64,000 nt of DNA from SG8-30 sp963695085 (lineage in GTDB: Bacteria > Pseudomonadota > Gammaproteobacteria > Steroidobacterales > Steroidobacteraceae). Of this stretch, positions 43,297-53,488 are shown one piece after another; position 1 is the stretch's first letter; every line of letters starts with the position of its first letter. A program made the translations under genes and the position numbers. The notes beneath the pieces are model-generated. The model saw only the letters and a list, made by a program, of their open reading frames with translations. It was not told the origin of the DNA and did no database searches. The stretch is from NCBI GenBank assembly GCA_963695085.1, contig CAVOFV010000001.1:370231-434230 (forward strand), given 5' to 3'.

Positions 43297-44637
43297 TCAC
43301 GCCGCGGATTTCGCCACGGAACCGTCCGATTCTACGGGCCCGCTGCGGGCCGAACAAGGCGAGATGCTGCGCGCGAAGTCGATTCCCTCGGCGGCGCACA
43401 ACTCGTCGAGTTCGGCGCGCGAGGCCTCGACTGTCAGCAACCAGCCGCCCTCCTCAGCGGGCGCGTCGCAGCGTACCAGGCCGTACTGGTAGAACCGTGC
43501 GCGGGCGCGGCCGTGCTGCGGTGCCAGCGACACCGTGTAGCGCCCCGGCGCGCCGCCAAAACGCTCGTGCAGGCAGGCCTGCACCAGTTCCACGCCGGTG
43601 CCGGTCAGCGCGCTCATCCAGACGCGCGCGGCGCGCCCCTGGTCGTCGCGCTCAATGCGTGCGGTCGCGCCGGTCCGGTCGCACTTGTTGAACACCGTCA
43701 GCACCGGCAGCCCGCCGGCGCCGATGCTCTCCAGCACCACCGCGACCTGCGCCATGCGCTCGCCATGCTCGGGATCCGCGGCATCCACCACGTGCACCAG
43801 CAGGTCCGCGTCGCGCGCCTCGAGCAGCGTGGAGCGGAACGCGGCCACCAGTTCGTGCGGCAGGTCCCTGATGAAGCCGACCGTGTCGGCCACCACCAGT
43901 TCCGGCGTGTGCGGCAGCCTGAGACGTCGCACCGTCGGGTCCAGCGTCGCGAACAACTGATCGGCCGCGTACGCGTCACTGCCGGTCAGGGCGTTGAACA
44001 ACGTGGACTTGCCGGCATTCGTGTAGCCGACCAGCGTGATAGCCGGCACCGGCACCTTCTTGCGCACCGCCCTTCCGGTGTCGCGACGCTGCGCGAGCTT
44101 TTCGAGCCTGCCAGCCAGCGTGCGGATGCGCCGTCCCAGCAGGCGGCGGTCCGTCTCGAGCTGCGTTTCGCCGGGGCCGCGCAGCCCGATGCCACCCTTC
44201 TGGCGCTCGAGGTGGGTCCAGCCGCGCACCAGACGCGTCGACAGGTGCCTGAGTTGCGCCAGCTCGACCTCGAGCTTGCCCTCGGCGCTGTGTGCGCGCT
44301 GCGCGAAGATGTCGAGGATCAATCCGGAGCGGTCGAGGACCCGCCGGTCGATCAGCTTCTCCAGGTTGCGCTCCTGGCTCGGCGACAGCGGATGGTCGAA
44401 CAGGATGACGTCCGCTTCGGTCTCGGCAGCCCGCTCGCGGATTTCCTCGGCCTTGCCGCTGCCGACGAAATAGCGCGAGTCGGGGACGCGACGCGCGCCC
44501 GTCACCGTCGCGACCGGTGTGGCCCCCGCCGATCGCGCCAGGGCCTCGAACTCGCGCAGGTCTTCTTCGTTTGCCGGCGCCCCCAGTGCGAGGCGGACGA
44601 GTACGGCGCGTTCGCCGGCCTCAGGTCGTTCGAACAA
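43297..44637 (-). CDS. hflX: GTPase HflX
   Basis: 446 residues. The HflX-type N-terminal domain has ATVTGARRVPDSRYFVGSGK and a helical linker (RRLLGRRIRTLAGRLEKLAQ). The GTPase follows with GYTNAGKSTLFNALTG (G1), DTVGFIRDLPHELVAAFRST (G3 region) and FNKCD (G4). It binds the 50S subunit and can split stalled ribosomes, chiefly under heat stress. It follows hfq by 30 bp, the widespread hfq-hflX order. Confidence 0.95.
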   Translation of the reverse strand: MFERPEAGERAVLVRLALGAPANEEDLREFEALARSAGATPVATVTGARRVPDSRYFVGSGKAEEIRERAAETEADVILFDHPLSPSQERNLEKLIDRRVLDRSGLILDIFAQRAHSAEGKLEVELAQLRHLSTRLVRGWTHLERQKGGIGLRGPGETQLETDRRLLGRRIRTLAGRLEKLAQRRDTGRAVRKKVPVPAITLVGYTNAGKSTLFNALTGSDAYAADQLFATLDPTVRRLRLPHTPELVVADTVGFIRDLPHELVAAFRSTLLEARDADLLVHVVDAADPEHGERMAQVAVVLESIGAGGLPVLTVFNKCDRTGATARIERDDQGRAARVWMSALTGTGVELVQACLHERFGGAPGRYTVSLAPQHGRARARFYQYGLVRCDAPAEEGGWLLTVEASRAELDELCAAEGIDFARSISPCSARSGPVESDGSVAKSAA

Positions 44638-44667
44638 CGAGCCCCCCTGCGACGTGGCGCACTGCGT

Positions 44668-44922
44668 TCACTCCGGTGCACCGTCCTTGGCAGCGTCCTC
44701 GTCCGCACTCGGCAGGTGGACGTTGCGTGCCGGGACGACCGTCGAGATGGCGTGCTTGTAGACCATCTGGCTCACCGTGTTGCGCAACAACACGACGAAC
44801 TGATCGAACGAGTCGATCTGGCCCTGCAGCTTGATCCCGTTGACCAGGTAGATGGACACCGGTACGCGTTCCTTGCGTAGCGCGTTGAGGAACGGGTCCT
44901 GCAATGACTGACCTTTCGCCAT
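44668..44922 (-). CDS. hfq: RNA chaperone Hfq
   Basis: 84 residues. Sm1 (QDPFLNALRKERVPVSIYLV), Sm2 (YKHAISTVVP) and the proximal-face residues QSLQDPF are intact. The short acidic C-terminal tail (PSADEDAAKDGAPE) contrasts with the longer tail in E. coli. It mediates sRNA-mRNA pairing. AAGGAG precedes the ATG and a good -10 sequence lies close upstream. Confidence 0.97.
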   Translation of the reverse strand: MAKGQSLQDPFLNALRKERVPVSIYLVNGIKLQGQIDSFDQFVVLLRNTVSQMVYKHAISTVVPARNVHLPSADEDAAKDGAPE

Positions 44923-44949
44923 CTTGTTATCTCCTTGTTATTTCTAGGA

Positions 44950-44955
44950 ATTATA
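44950..44955 (-). promoter_or_regulatory. Candidate hfq-proximal -10 box
   Basis: TATAAT on the minus strand 28 bp before the hfq ATG, with CTGATG 16 bp upstream as a poor -35. It would give hfq its own promoter downstream of miaA, as known in E. coli. A T8 tract at about 45018-45025 lies between two GC arms that can pair and might act as a weak terminator of miaA. Confidence 0.45.
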
Positions 44956-45046
44956 GTCCGCCGGCCGCGGCCATCAGGGTCTTGATCAGGCGGGGAGTAC
45001 TGGCCATGCTCGCCGATCAAAAAAAACGCCGGCGAACAGGCAAATA

Positions 45047-46003
45047 CTAGCACAGGGACCCCTTCCGGACCCTCGACTCGAGCCAGCGCTCCACGCCCTC
45101 CTGTATGCGGCCTGCCGCGCCAGGATCAAGGGCATCCTGCCATTGCGCACCGGGTTCGGCCCGCAACCAGGTGAGCTGACGGCGCGCCAGCTGGCGCGTC
45201 GCGATGACCGCCAGCCGGACCGCATCAGGCAGGCTCTGGCGGCCCTCGAGATGGTCCCACAATTGCCGGTAGCCGACCGACCGCATGGATGGCATTTCAG
45301 TGTCCAGGTCGCCGCGGCCATGCAGCCTTCGAACCTCTTCGAGCAGTCCTAGTTCCATCATGCGGACAAAACGGGCCTCGATGCGCGCGGCCATGGCGGC
45401 CCGGTCCCCCGGCGCGAGCACCAGCTTCAGGTCGCCGGGCCTCGATCCGCCGCGCAGGTCCTCGCGGTGCCGCTCGCTGGCCGGTCTGCCGGTAAGTTCG
45501 ATGATCTCCAGCGCGCGCTGGATCCGCTGCCGGTCCCGGGGCTGGATGCGGCCGGCGGCCACCGGATCGCGGCGGGCCAGTTCCGCATGCAGGGCGGGCC
45601 AGCCCTCGCGCGCGGCGCGCTCGTCGATGGCCGCGCGCACGGCGGCGTCGGCGGACGGCAGGCGCGCCAGACCCGACTGCAGCGCGCGGAAATACAGCAT
45701 GGTGCCGCCGGCCAGCAGCGGCACGCGGCCGCGGCCGCAGATGTCCGTCATCGCCTGCCGCGCGTCGGTGACGAAACGGCCGGCCGAGTAGCGTTCGGCC
45801 GGGTCGAGGATGTCCAGCAGGTGATGCGGCGCCCGGGACAGTTCGTCGGGCCCCGGCTTGGCGGTGCCGATGTCCATGCCGCGGTACACCATCGCGGAAT
45901 CCACGCTGACGATTTCCACCGGCAGGCGCTCCGCGAGTTGCACGGCGAGATCGGTCTTGCCGGCGCCGGTCGGCCCCATCAACAGGATGGCGGTGTCGGC
46001 CAC
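45047..46003 (-). CDS. miaA: tRNA dimethylallyltransferase MiaA
   Basis: 318 residues. P-loop GPTGAGKTDLAVQLAERLP, VDSAMVYRGMDIGTAKP and PHHLLDILDPAERYSAGRF are typical, as is SVGYRQLWDHLEG near the end. It adds a dimethylallyl group to A37 in tRNAs reading codons starting with U. It begins 4 bases before the mutL stop region (3-bp gap), in the conserved mutL-miaA-hfq order. Confidence 0.96.
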   Translation of the reverse strand: MADTAILLMGPTGAGKTDLAVQLAERLPVEIVSVDSAMVYRGMDIGTAKPGPDELSRAPHHLLDILDPAERYSAGRFVTDARQAMTDICGRGRVPLLAGGTMLYFRALQSGLARLPSADAAVRAAIDERAAREGWPALHAELARRDPVAAGRIQPRDRQRIQRALEIIELTGRPASERHREDLRGGSRPGDLKLVLAPGDRAAMAARIEARFVRMMELGLLEEVRRLHGRGDLDTEMPSMRSVGYRQLWDHLEGRQSLPDAVRLAVIATRQLARRQLTWLRAEPGAQWQDALDPGAAGRIQEGVERWLESRVRKGSLC

Positions 46004-46006
46004 GTC

Positions 46007-47743
<1,737 letters not shown>

Positions 47744-47793
47744 GGCGGGTCCTGTCGCGGACCCGAGTCTAGCAGCGCGACAGGTGGCTGCGT

Positions 47794-49116
47794 TCAGCCG
47801 CCGCTGGCGAAGGGAATCTCGAGCACCGTGCCGGAGGCAAGCCGGTCGCCGGCGAGGTTGTTGGCCCGTCGCAGGGACTCGACGCTGACCGAGTAGCGGC
47901 CGGCCACGTCCGGCAGCGACTCGCCGGACGCCACCACGTGCCTGAGCGGGCTGCCGCGCTGCTGGGCCGCGAGTTGCGCGATGCGCGTTCCCGGCGGCGG
48001 ATTGTTGTAATAGTAATTGCGCACGCCCTTGTGGATCGCGGCGGCCAGCGAGCGCTGGTAACCCGGGTCGCGCAGCCGCTGTTCTTCTTCCGGGTTGGAG
48101 ATGAACGCGGTCTCGATGAGCATGGACGGGATGTCGGGCGACTTGAGCACGACGAAGCCCGCATGCTGCACGCCGCTTTTCTTCAGCCGGCCGACGGTGT
48201 CCAGTTCGCCGAGCACGTGCCCGGCAGCCTCGCGGCTGGCACTGATGGCGGCATTCTGCGACAGGTCGAGCAGCACCGAGGCCAGCACGTCGTTCTTGTC
48301 GTCGAGCGACACGCCGCCGATCAGGTCCGCGGAGTTTTCCTTCGCCGCCAGCCAGCGCGCCGCTTCGTCGCTCGCACCCCGCGAGGACAGCACGTAAACC
48401 GACGAGCCGCGCACGTCGCGAGACACGTAGGCGTCCGCGTGGATGGAGATGAACATGTCGGCCTGGTTGACGCGCGCGCGCCGGTTGCGCTCACGCAGCG
48501 GCAGGAAATAGTCGCCGGTACGGGTCAGCACGGCGCGCATGCCTGGCTCGGCGTCGACGCGTTCGGCCAGCCGCCGTGCGACCTGCAGGGTCACGTCCTT
48601 CTCGCGGGTGCCGCGCTTGCCGACCGCGCCCGGGTCCTCGCCGCCATGGCCCGCGTCCACCGCGATGACCAAGTCGCGCTGGCCGGTCGGGGCATGTTGC
48701 GCCTTCACGGGACGCGGCGCCGGCACCGCGCCCGAGGCCAGGTCCACGACCAGGCGGTGACCGTACACGTCGTTGGGGGTCGTCAGGAAATCCCTGGGCT
48801 CCGCGCGTGCCGTCAGGTCCAGCACGACGCGCAGCGTTCCGCCGTCGCGCGCGCCGACCCGCAGCTGGCCGACGAGCCCGGAGCCGGCCGGCATTCGCAC
48901 GCGCGATGGATCCAGGGTCGCGCGCTCGAGGTCGATGACCACGCGGTCGGGACCGGACAATGTGAAGACCTGGTACTTCACCTCGCCGCTCAGGTCGAGC
49001 ACCACGCGGGTCGAGTCCGGCCCGGCCCACAGGCGCAGGTCGCGCACCTCGACAGCTGCGGCCTGCGCGACGGCCGTCGCGCCAAGACCCAGCAGCAGCA
49101 GCAGAATTGAACGCAT
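47794..49116 (-). CDS. amiB: N-acetylmuramoyl-L-alanine amidase, AmiB type
   Basis: 440 residues from the start at 49116, with signal peptide MRSILLLLLGLGATAVAQA. Domains: N-terminal AMIN (about 20-130, EVRDLRLWAGPDSTRVVLD), Amidase_3 zinc domain (VIAVDAGHGGEDPGAVGKRG; second glutamate in LIETAFISNPEEE), and a C-terminal LysM (VASGESLPDVAGRYSVSVES). It splits peptidoglycan in the septum under EnvC/NlpD-type activation. A longer start at 49140 would precede the signal peptide with eight residues. Confidence 0.95.
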   Translation of the reverse strand: MRSILLLLLGLGATAVAQAAAVEVRDLRLWAGPDSTRVVLDLSGEVKYQVFTLSGPDRVVIDLERATLDPSRVRMPAGSGLVGQLRVGARDGGTLRVVLDLTARAEPRDFLTTPNDVYGHRLVVDLASGAVPAPRPVKAQHAPTGQRDLVIAVDAGHGGEDPGAVGKRGTREKDVTLQVARRLAERVDAEPGMRAVLTRTGDYFLPLRERNRRARVNQADMFISIHADAYVSRDVRGSSVYVLSSRGASDEAARWLAAKENSADLIGGVSLDDKNDVLASVLLDLSQNAAISASREAAGHVLGELDTVGRLKKSGVQHAGFVVLKSPDIPSMLIETAFISNPEEEQRLRDPGYQRSLAAAIHKGVRNYYYNNPPPGTRIAQLAAQQRGSPLRHVVASGESLPDVAGRYSVSVESLRRANNLAGDRLASGTVLEIPFASGG

Positions 49117-49148
49117 GGCGGTCAGCGGTAGCAGCCCCACTGCCGCTC

Positions 49149-49177
49149 AATCTACGACCAGAAACAGATTAATTCAA
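49149..49177 (-). promoter_or_regulatory. Predicted promoter of amiB-mutL
   Basis: TTGAAT (49172-49177) and TAGATT (49149-49154) on the minus strand at 17-bp spacing, inside an AT-rich island between tsaE and amiB. Just upstream, 49178-49205 holds a 7-bp stem TATCAGC / GCTGATA with an eight-base loop that may end the tsaE transcript. Confidence 0.55.
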
Positions 49178-49215
49178 GTCTATCAGCGAGATAGAGCTGA
49201 TATTTAATCTTCTTT

Positions 49216-49731
49216 TCACTCTCTCGTCGTGCTGATCTTCCCGCGCATCGATGGACAGGCGTGGACCGCCTCCAGCCAGACCAGGCCGACGTCGGAGCCG
49301 GCCGTGAAATCGAGCCGGCGGCCTGCCTGCTGCCACGTCATGTCACAGGCGACGTCCGCCTCGCCGAGCGCGACGCCGCCTCGTTCCGGCCATTCCAGCA
49401 GGGTCAGCGTGCTGCCGGCGCGTAGTTCCCGGTAACCGAGCGCTTCGAGATCGGCCGCGCCGACCAATCGATAAAGATCGAAATGAAGAATGGTGCGATC
49501 GCCGAGCTCGTACGGCTCCACCAGCGTGTAGGTGGGGCTGCGTACCGGGCCGGTCACGCCCCAGCCGCGCAGCATGGCCCGCGCCAGCGTTGTCTTGCCC
49601 GCCCCCAGTTCGCCGGCCAGCGTCATGAGCAGCCCGTCGGCGCCGGCCGGCAACGTCGCCGCCAGCGCCGCCCCCACGGCCGTCGTTGCATCGGCATCCG
49701 CCGCTGCCACGCTCAGGCGAAGTTGACGCAT
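49216..49731 (-). CDS. tsaE: tRNA threonylcarbamoyladenosine ATPase subunit TsaE
   Basis: 171 residues. The P-loop GELGAGKTTLARAMLRGWG is followed by VRSPTYTLVEPYELGDRTIL and HFDLYRLVGAADLEALGY. It powers TsaB-TsaD in t6A37 tRNA modification. Its start overlaps the last 19 bases of nnr, as in the conserved nnr-tsaE-amiB-mutL array. Confidence 0.95.
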   Translation of the reverse strand: MRQLRLSVAAADADATTAVGAALAATLPAGADGLLMTLAGELGAGKTTLARAMLRGWGVTGPVRSPTYTLVEPYELGDRTILHFDLYRLVGAADLEALGYRELRAGSTLTLLEWPERGGVALGEADVACDMTWQQAGRRLDFTAGSDVGLVWLEAVHACPSMRGKISTTRE

Positions 49732-51188
49732 GCCCGCAACTGATCGATGACATCCGAAGCGAGCAACCCCCGCTGGCCGGACCCGGCAGCACGGTCGCCG
49801 GCCTCGGCGTGAATGCGCACGCCCGCCAGCGCCGCCGCTTCCAGGTCGCCGGCCTGTGCCACGAGGCCCGCGATCACGCCGGTCAGCACGTCACCCATGC
49901 CGGCCGTGGCCATGCCGGGATTGCCGCGGTCGCAGACCCAGGGACTGCCGTGGCCCTGCACCAGCGTGGCGGCTCCCTTCAGCACCACGACGCCGCCGTA
50001 GCGTTCCGCGAGCGCCCGCACCGCGCCGCGGCGGTCGGCCTGCACGTCGGCGGGCGTCGAGCCGAGCAGCCGCGCTGCCTCGCCCGGGTGCGGCGTCAGG
50101 ATCCAGTGCGCATTGCGCCACGGCGACTTGGCCAGCTGGTTGAGCGCATCGGCGTCCACGACCAGCGGCTTGCCGCAGGCCAGCGCGGCCTCGAGCATGC
50201 CGCGCGACCACTCGGTCTGCCCCAGCCCCGGGCCGACCGCCACGACGTCGGCGGCGGCGGCCAGCGGCCGCACCTCGGCCGGCGACTCCACGCCGTGACA
50301 GATCACTTCCGGGCGCCCGGCCACGATCGCGCCCACGTGTCCTGGCCAGGTCGCGGCTTCGACGAGGCCCGCGCCGACCCGCAGCGCAGCCTCGGTGGCG
50401 AGCCGCACGGCGCCCGGCATCGCGGGACCACCGCCGATGACCAGCACGCGCCCATGGTCGCCCTTGTGGGCCGCGCGGCGCCGTTCGGGCAGCGCCGCGG
50501 CAACCTGCTGCGCGCCGATGCGCCGCAGCACCGGCTCCGCGGTAGCGGCCGAAGCCGGCACGCCCAGACCCGAAAATGCGATGGCCCCTGCATGGTCCGG
50601 ACCGGCGCCCAGGTACAGGCCCGCCTTGAGGCCGACGAACGTAATGGTGCGCGCGGCGTACACGGCCACGCCCAGCACGGCCCCCGTGTCGGCGTGCAGG
50701 CCCGACGGCAGGTCGATGGCGAGCACCGGCGTGCCCGAGGCGTTCATGGCGGTGATCCACTCGGCGTAGGTGCCGCTGGCAGGCCGGTCGAGGCCGGTGC
50801 CGAGCAGCGCATCGACGATCACGTCGCAGTCATCGAAGGCCGCGTCGCCCAGTGGCGCGAGGCGGCCACCGGCGGCCTTGAAGTCGGCGAAGGCACGCGC
50901 CGCATCGCCGTTCAGCCGAGTTGCATCGGTCGCGGCCGCGACGCTGACGTCGAGGCCGGCCGCCTTCGCCAGCCGCGCCAGCACGTAGCCGTCGCCGCCG
51001 TTGTTGCCGGCGCCGCACAGCACCAGCACGCGCCGCGCATACGGCCAGCCGTCCACCAGCACGTCGAGCGCAGCCTCCGCCGCGCGCGTCATCAGCGTGT
51101 AGCCGGGGATGCCGAGCCGCCCGATGGCGTGAGCGTCCATCGCGCGGACCTGTTCGGCCGTGTAGACGGCGTCGGGCAGCGCGTTCAT
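49713..51188 (-). CDS. nnr: Bifunctional NAD(P)H-hydrate epimerase / dehydratase
   Basis: 491 residues. The N-terminal YjeF_N epimerase domain has AEQVRAMDAHAIGRLGIPGY and VLCGAGNNGGDGYVLARLAK. The C-terminal ADP-dependent dehydratase shows DADALNQLAKS, TPHPGEAARLLG and the catalytic NPGMATAGMGDVLTGVIAGL. It repairs damaged NADH/NADPH hydrates. The ATG at 51188 gives the family N-terminus. A TATAAT lies only 7 bp ahead of it, so its message may be nearly leaderless. Divergent from queG with 45 bp between them. Confidence 0.95.
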   Translation of the reverse strand: MNALPDAVYTAEQVRAMDAHAIGRLGIPGYTLMTRAAEAALDVLVDGWPYARRVLVLCGAGNNGGDGYVLARLAKAAGLDVSVAAATDATRLNGDAARAFADFKAAGGRLAPLGDAAFDDCDVIVDALLGTGLDRPASGTYAEWITAMNASGTPVLAIDLPSGLHADTGAVLGVAVYAARTITFVGLKAGLYLGAGPDHAGAIAFSGLGVPASAATAEPVLRRIGAQQVAAALPERRRAAHKGDHGRVLVIGGGPAMPGAVRLATEAALRVGAGLVEAATWPGHVGAIVAGRPEVICHGVESPAEVRPLAAAADVVAVGPGLGQTEWSRGMLEAALACGKPLVVDADALNQLAKSPWRNAHWILTPHPGEAARLLGSTPADVQADRRGAVRALAERYGGVVVLKGAATLVQGHGSPWVCDRGNPGMATAGMGDVLTGVIAGLVAQAGDLEAAALAGVRIHAEAGDRAAGSGQRGLLASDVIDQLRACVNFA

Positions 51189-51233
51189 GGTGGTGATTAT
51201 ACTGGCGGCGCCCCACCGGCCGCGTCGTGATTT

Positions 51234-52343
51234 ATGGCAGTTCACGAGTTTTCAGCCGCGGAACTGGCGCGCATCAAGGCGCGGCTCATCGAACTCGCGC
51301 GCGAACTCGGCTTCCAGCAGCTCGGCGTGACCGGCGTGGACCTCGGCGCCGACGAGGCCCGGCTCGCGCAATGGCTCGCCGCGGGCCGCCATGGCGAGAT
51401 GCAGTACATGGCCCGCCACGGCACGTTGCGCAGCCGCCCTGCCGAGCTGGTGCCGGGCACGGTGCGCGTCATCTGCGTGCGCATGGACTGCTTCGCGCCG
51501 GACGTGCCCGGGCCCGATCAGGTGCTGGCGCGGGGCGACCGCGCCTACATCGCGCGCTACGCGCTCGGCCGCGACTACCACCTCATCATGCGCAAGCGGC
51601 TGCAGCAGCTCGCCGACCGGCTGGTCGGGGAAATCGGGCCCTTCCGCTATCGCGCCTTCGCGGACTCGGCGCCGGTTCTCGAGAAGCCGCTGGCGCGCAA
51701 CGCAGGACTCGGCTGGATCGGCAAGCACACCAACCTCATCAACTCGCGCGCCGGCTCCTTGTTCGTGCTCGGCGAGCTGTTCACGGACCTGCCGTTGCCG
51801 GTCGACGCGCCGGCCACCGACCATTGCGGCAGCTGCACCGCCTGCATCCCCGCCTGCCCGACCGACGCGATCACGGCGCCGTACGAGATTGACGCGCGGC
51901 GCTGCATCTCCTACCTGACCATCGAATTGCACGGCCCGATTCCGCACGAGTTCCGCGCCGCCATGGGCAACCGGGTGTTCGGCTGCGACGACTGCCAGCT
52001 GGCCTGCCCGTGGAACAAATTCGCGAGCCCGGCGCAGGATCCCGACTTTCGCAGCCGCCACGGGCTCGGCGATCCTGAGCTGACGGAACTGTTCGGCTGG
52101 ACCGAGACGCAGTACGCGGAGCGCACGCAGGGCAGCGCGCTGAAGCGGCTCGGCTACCGGCGCTGGCTGCGCAACCTGGCCATCGCGCTCGGCAATGCGC
52201 CGACATCACCTGAGGTCGTCGCCGCGCTGCGCACGCGTTGCGACGAGCCCGATCCGGTGCTGCGTGAACACATCGGGTGGGCGTTGCTGCAACACCAACA
52301 GGACCCGCGGCCTGACCCCTTCTACTCCCGCACCGCGTTGTAG
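51234..52343 (+). CDS. queG: Epoxyqueuosine reductase QueG
   Basis: 369 residues. An N-terminal cobalamin-dependent reductase domain (DYHLIMRKRLQQLADRLVGE, LGWIGKHTNLINSRAGSLF) precedes two 4Fe-4S motifs, CGSCTACIPACPTDAI and CDDCQLACPWNKFA, and a short HEAT-like tail. It makes queuosine from epoxyqueuosine in tRNA. Position next to nnr is conserved. Its last 22 bp overlap the convergent kinase gene. Confidence 0.95.
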   Translation: MAVHEFSAAELARIKARLIELARELGFQQLGVTGVDLGADEARLAQWLAAGRHGEMQYMARHGTLRSRPAELVPGTVRVICVRMDCFAPDVPGPDQVLARGDRAYIARYALGRDYHLIMRKRLQQLADRLVGEIGPFRYRAFADSAPVLEKPLARNAGLGWIGKHTNLINSRAGSLFVLGELFTDLPLPVDAPATDHCGSCTACIPACPTDAITAPYEIDARRCISYLTIELHGPIPHEFRAAMGNRVFGCDDCQLACPWNKFASPAQDPDFRSRHGLGDPELTELFGWTETQYAERTQGSALKRLGYRRWLRNLAIALGNAPTSPEVVAALRTRCDEPDPVLREHIGWALLQHQQDPRPDPFYSRTAL

Positions 52344-52981
52344 AAGTGCCGGCCGCGTCGCGTGTCGCGGATGGTCTCGAACAGTTCGCCGAAATCGCGT
52401 GAGTCGCCGACCGGATCGATCACCGTCGAATTGACGATCAGCAATGGCGAGGCGGTGTACTGGTGGAAATAGCGCGTGTACGCGTCCACCAGCTTCTGCA
52501 GGTAGTCAGGGTCCATGCTCTTCTCGTAGCTGCGTCCGCGGCGCGCGATACGCTCCATGAGCACGTCCACCGGTGCCTGCAGGAACACGACCAGGTCGGG
52601 GCGCGGCATGTCGATGGACAGCCGGGCATAGACCTGCTCGTACAGCGAGAATTCCTCGTCGTCGAGCGTGATGCGGGCGAACAGGCGGTCCTTGTCGAGC
52701 AGGTAATCCGCAACCCGCACCGGCGCGAACAGGTCCTGCTGACGCAGTTCCTGCAACTGGCGGGCGCGCTGGAACAGGAAGAACAACTGGGTCGGGAACG
52801 CCGCGCCGCGCGGATCCTTGTAGAAGCGCTCGATGAACGGGTTCTCGTCGGCCTGCTCGAGTACGGTCTCGGCCCCGACCATCGCGGCGATCTTGCTCGC
52901 CAGCGTGGTCTTGCCGACGCCGATGGGGCCTTCCACCACGACCAGCCTGTGCGGCCATGGCTCCTTGGTTTGTTCCGTCAC
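52322..52981 (-). CDS. Deoxynucleoside kinase (dNK family)
   Basis: About 219 residues from a GTG at 52981. P-loop VVVEGPIGVGKTTLASKIAA, the DRS-like region as VRVADYLLDKDRLFARI, and RRGRSYEKSMDPDYLQKLVD in the lid. It is similar to deoxyguanosine/deoxyadenosine kinases that lie beside folK in many gammaproteobacteria; substrate choice cannot be read. It follows folK by 7 bp. The ribosome-binding site before the GTG is poor, so the start is approximate. Confidence 0.88.
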   Translation of the reverse strand: MTEQTKEPWPHRLVVVEGPIGVGKTTLASKIAAMVGAETVLEQADENPFIERFYKDPRGAAFPTQLFFLFQRARQLQELRQQDLFAPVRVADYLLDKDRLFARITLDDEEFSLYEQVYARLSIDMPRPDLVVFLQAPVDVLMERIARRGRSYEKSMDPDYLQKLVDAYTRYFHQYTASPLLIVNSTVIDPVGDSRDFGELFETIRDTRRGRHFYNAVRE

Positions 52982-52988
52982 GCGGTAC

Positions 52989-53480
52989 TCACTGGGGCAA
53001 TGGCGACAGCCCGCCGCCACGAACCTTGCTCAGCAAACTGGCCACGCGCCCACGACCGGGAATCCACAACGAGGGCGCGAACTCCGCCAGAGGATACAGC
53101 ACGAAATCCCGCTCGTGCAGGCCGGGATGGGGCAGCCGCAGGCCCGGTTCGTCGCGCGTCTCGTCGCCCAGCGCCAGCAGGTCCAGGTCGATGACCCGCG
53201 GGCCCCAGCGCACGATGGGCTGCTCGCGCCCCAGTTCGTGTTCCAGCGTCTTGAGCGCGGCCAGCAGGGCCGGCGCCTCAAGATGCGTCAGCAGTCCCGC
53301 CACGGCGTTGACGTAGTCCGGTTGCGCGACCGGGCCCATCGGCGGCGAGCGCCACAATCGCGAGTGGGTGACGAGGGTCGTGTCATCGAGCCGCAGCAGG
53401 CCGGCGAGCGCCAGGCGCACGCGCTGCTCGGGTCCGGCGAGGTTGCTGCCGAGGCCGACGTAGGCCGGTCGCCAGCGCAT
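52989..53480 (-). CDS. folK: HPPK, 6-hydroxymethyl-dihydropterin pyrophosphokinase
   Basis: 163 residues with RPAYVGLGSNLAGPEQRVRL at the start, SRLWRSPPMGPVAQPDYVNA and the signature RWGPRVIDLDLLALGDETRD. It makes the pyrophosphorylated pterin for dihydropteroate synthase in folate synthesis. It lies 8 bp after pcnB, the conserved pcnB-folK pair. Confidence 0.95.
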   Translation of the reverse strand: MRWRPAYVGLGSNLAGPEQRVRLALAGLLRLDDTTLVTHSRLWRSPPMGPVAQPDYVNAVAGLLTHLEAPALLAALKTLEHELGREQPIVRWGPRVIDLDLLALGDETRDEPGLRLPHPGLHERDFVLYPLAEFAPSLWIPGRGRVASLLSKVRGGGLSPLPQ

Positions 53481-53488
53481 CGGCGACT

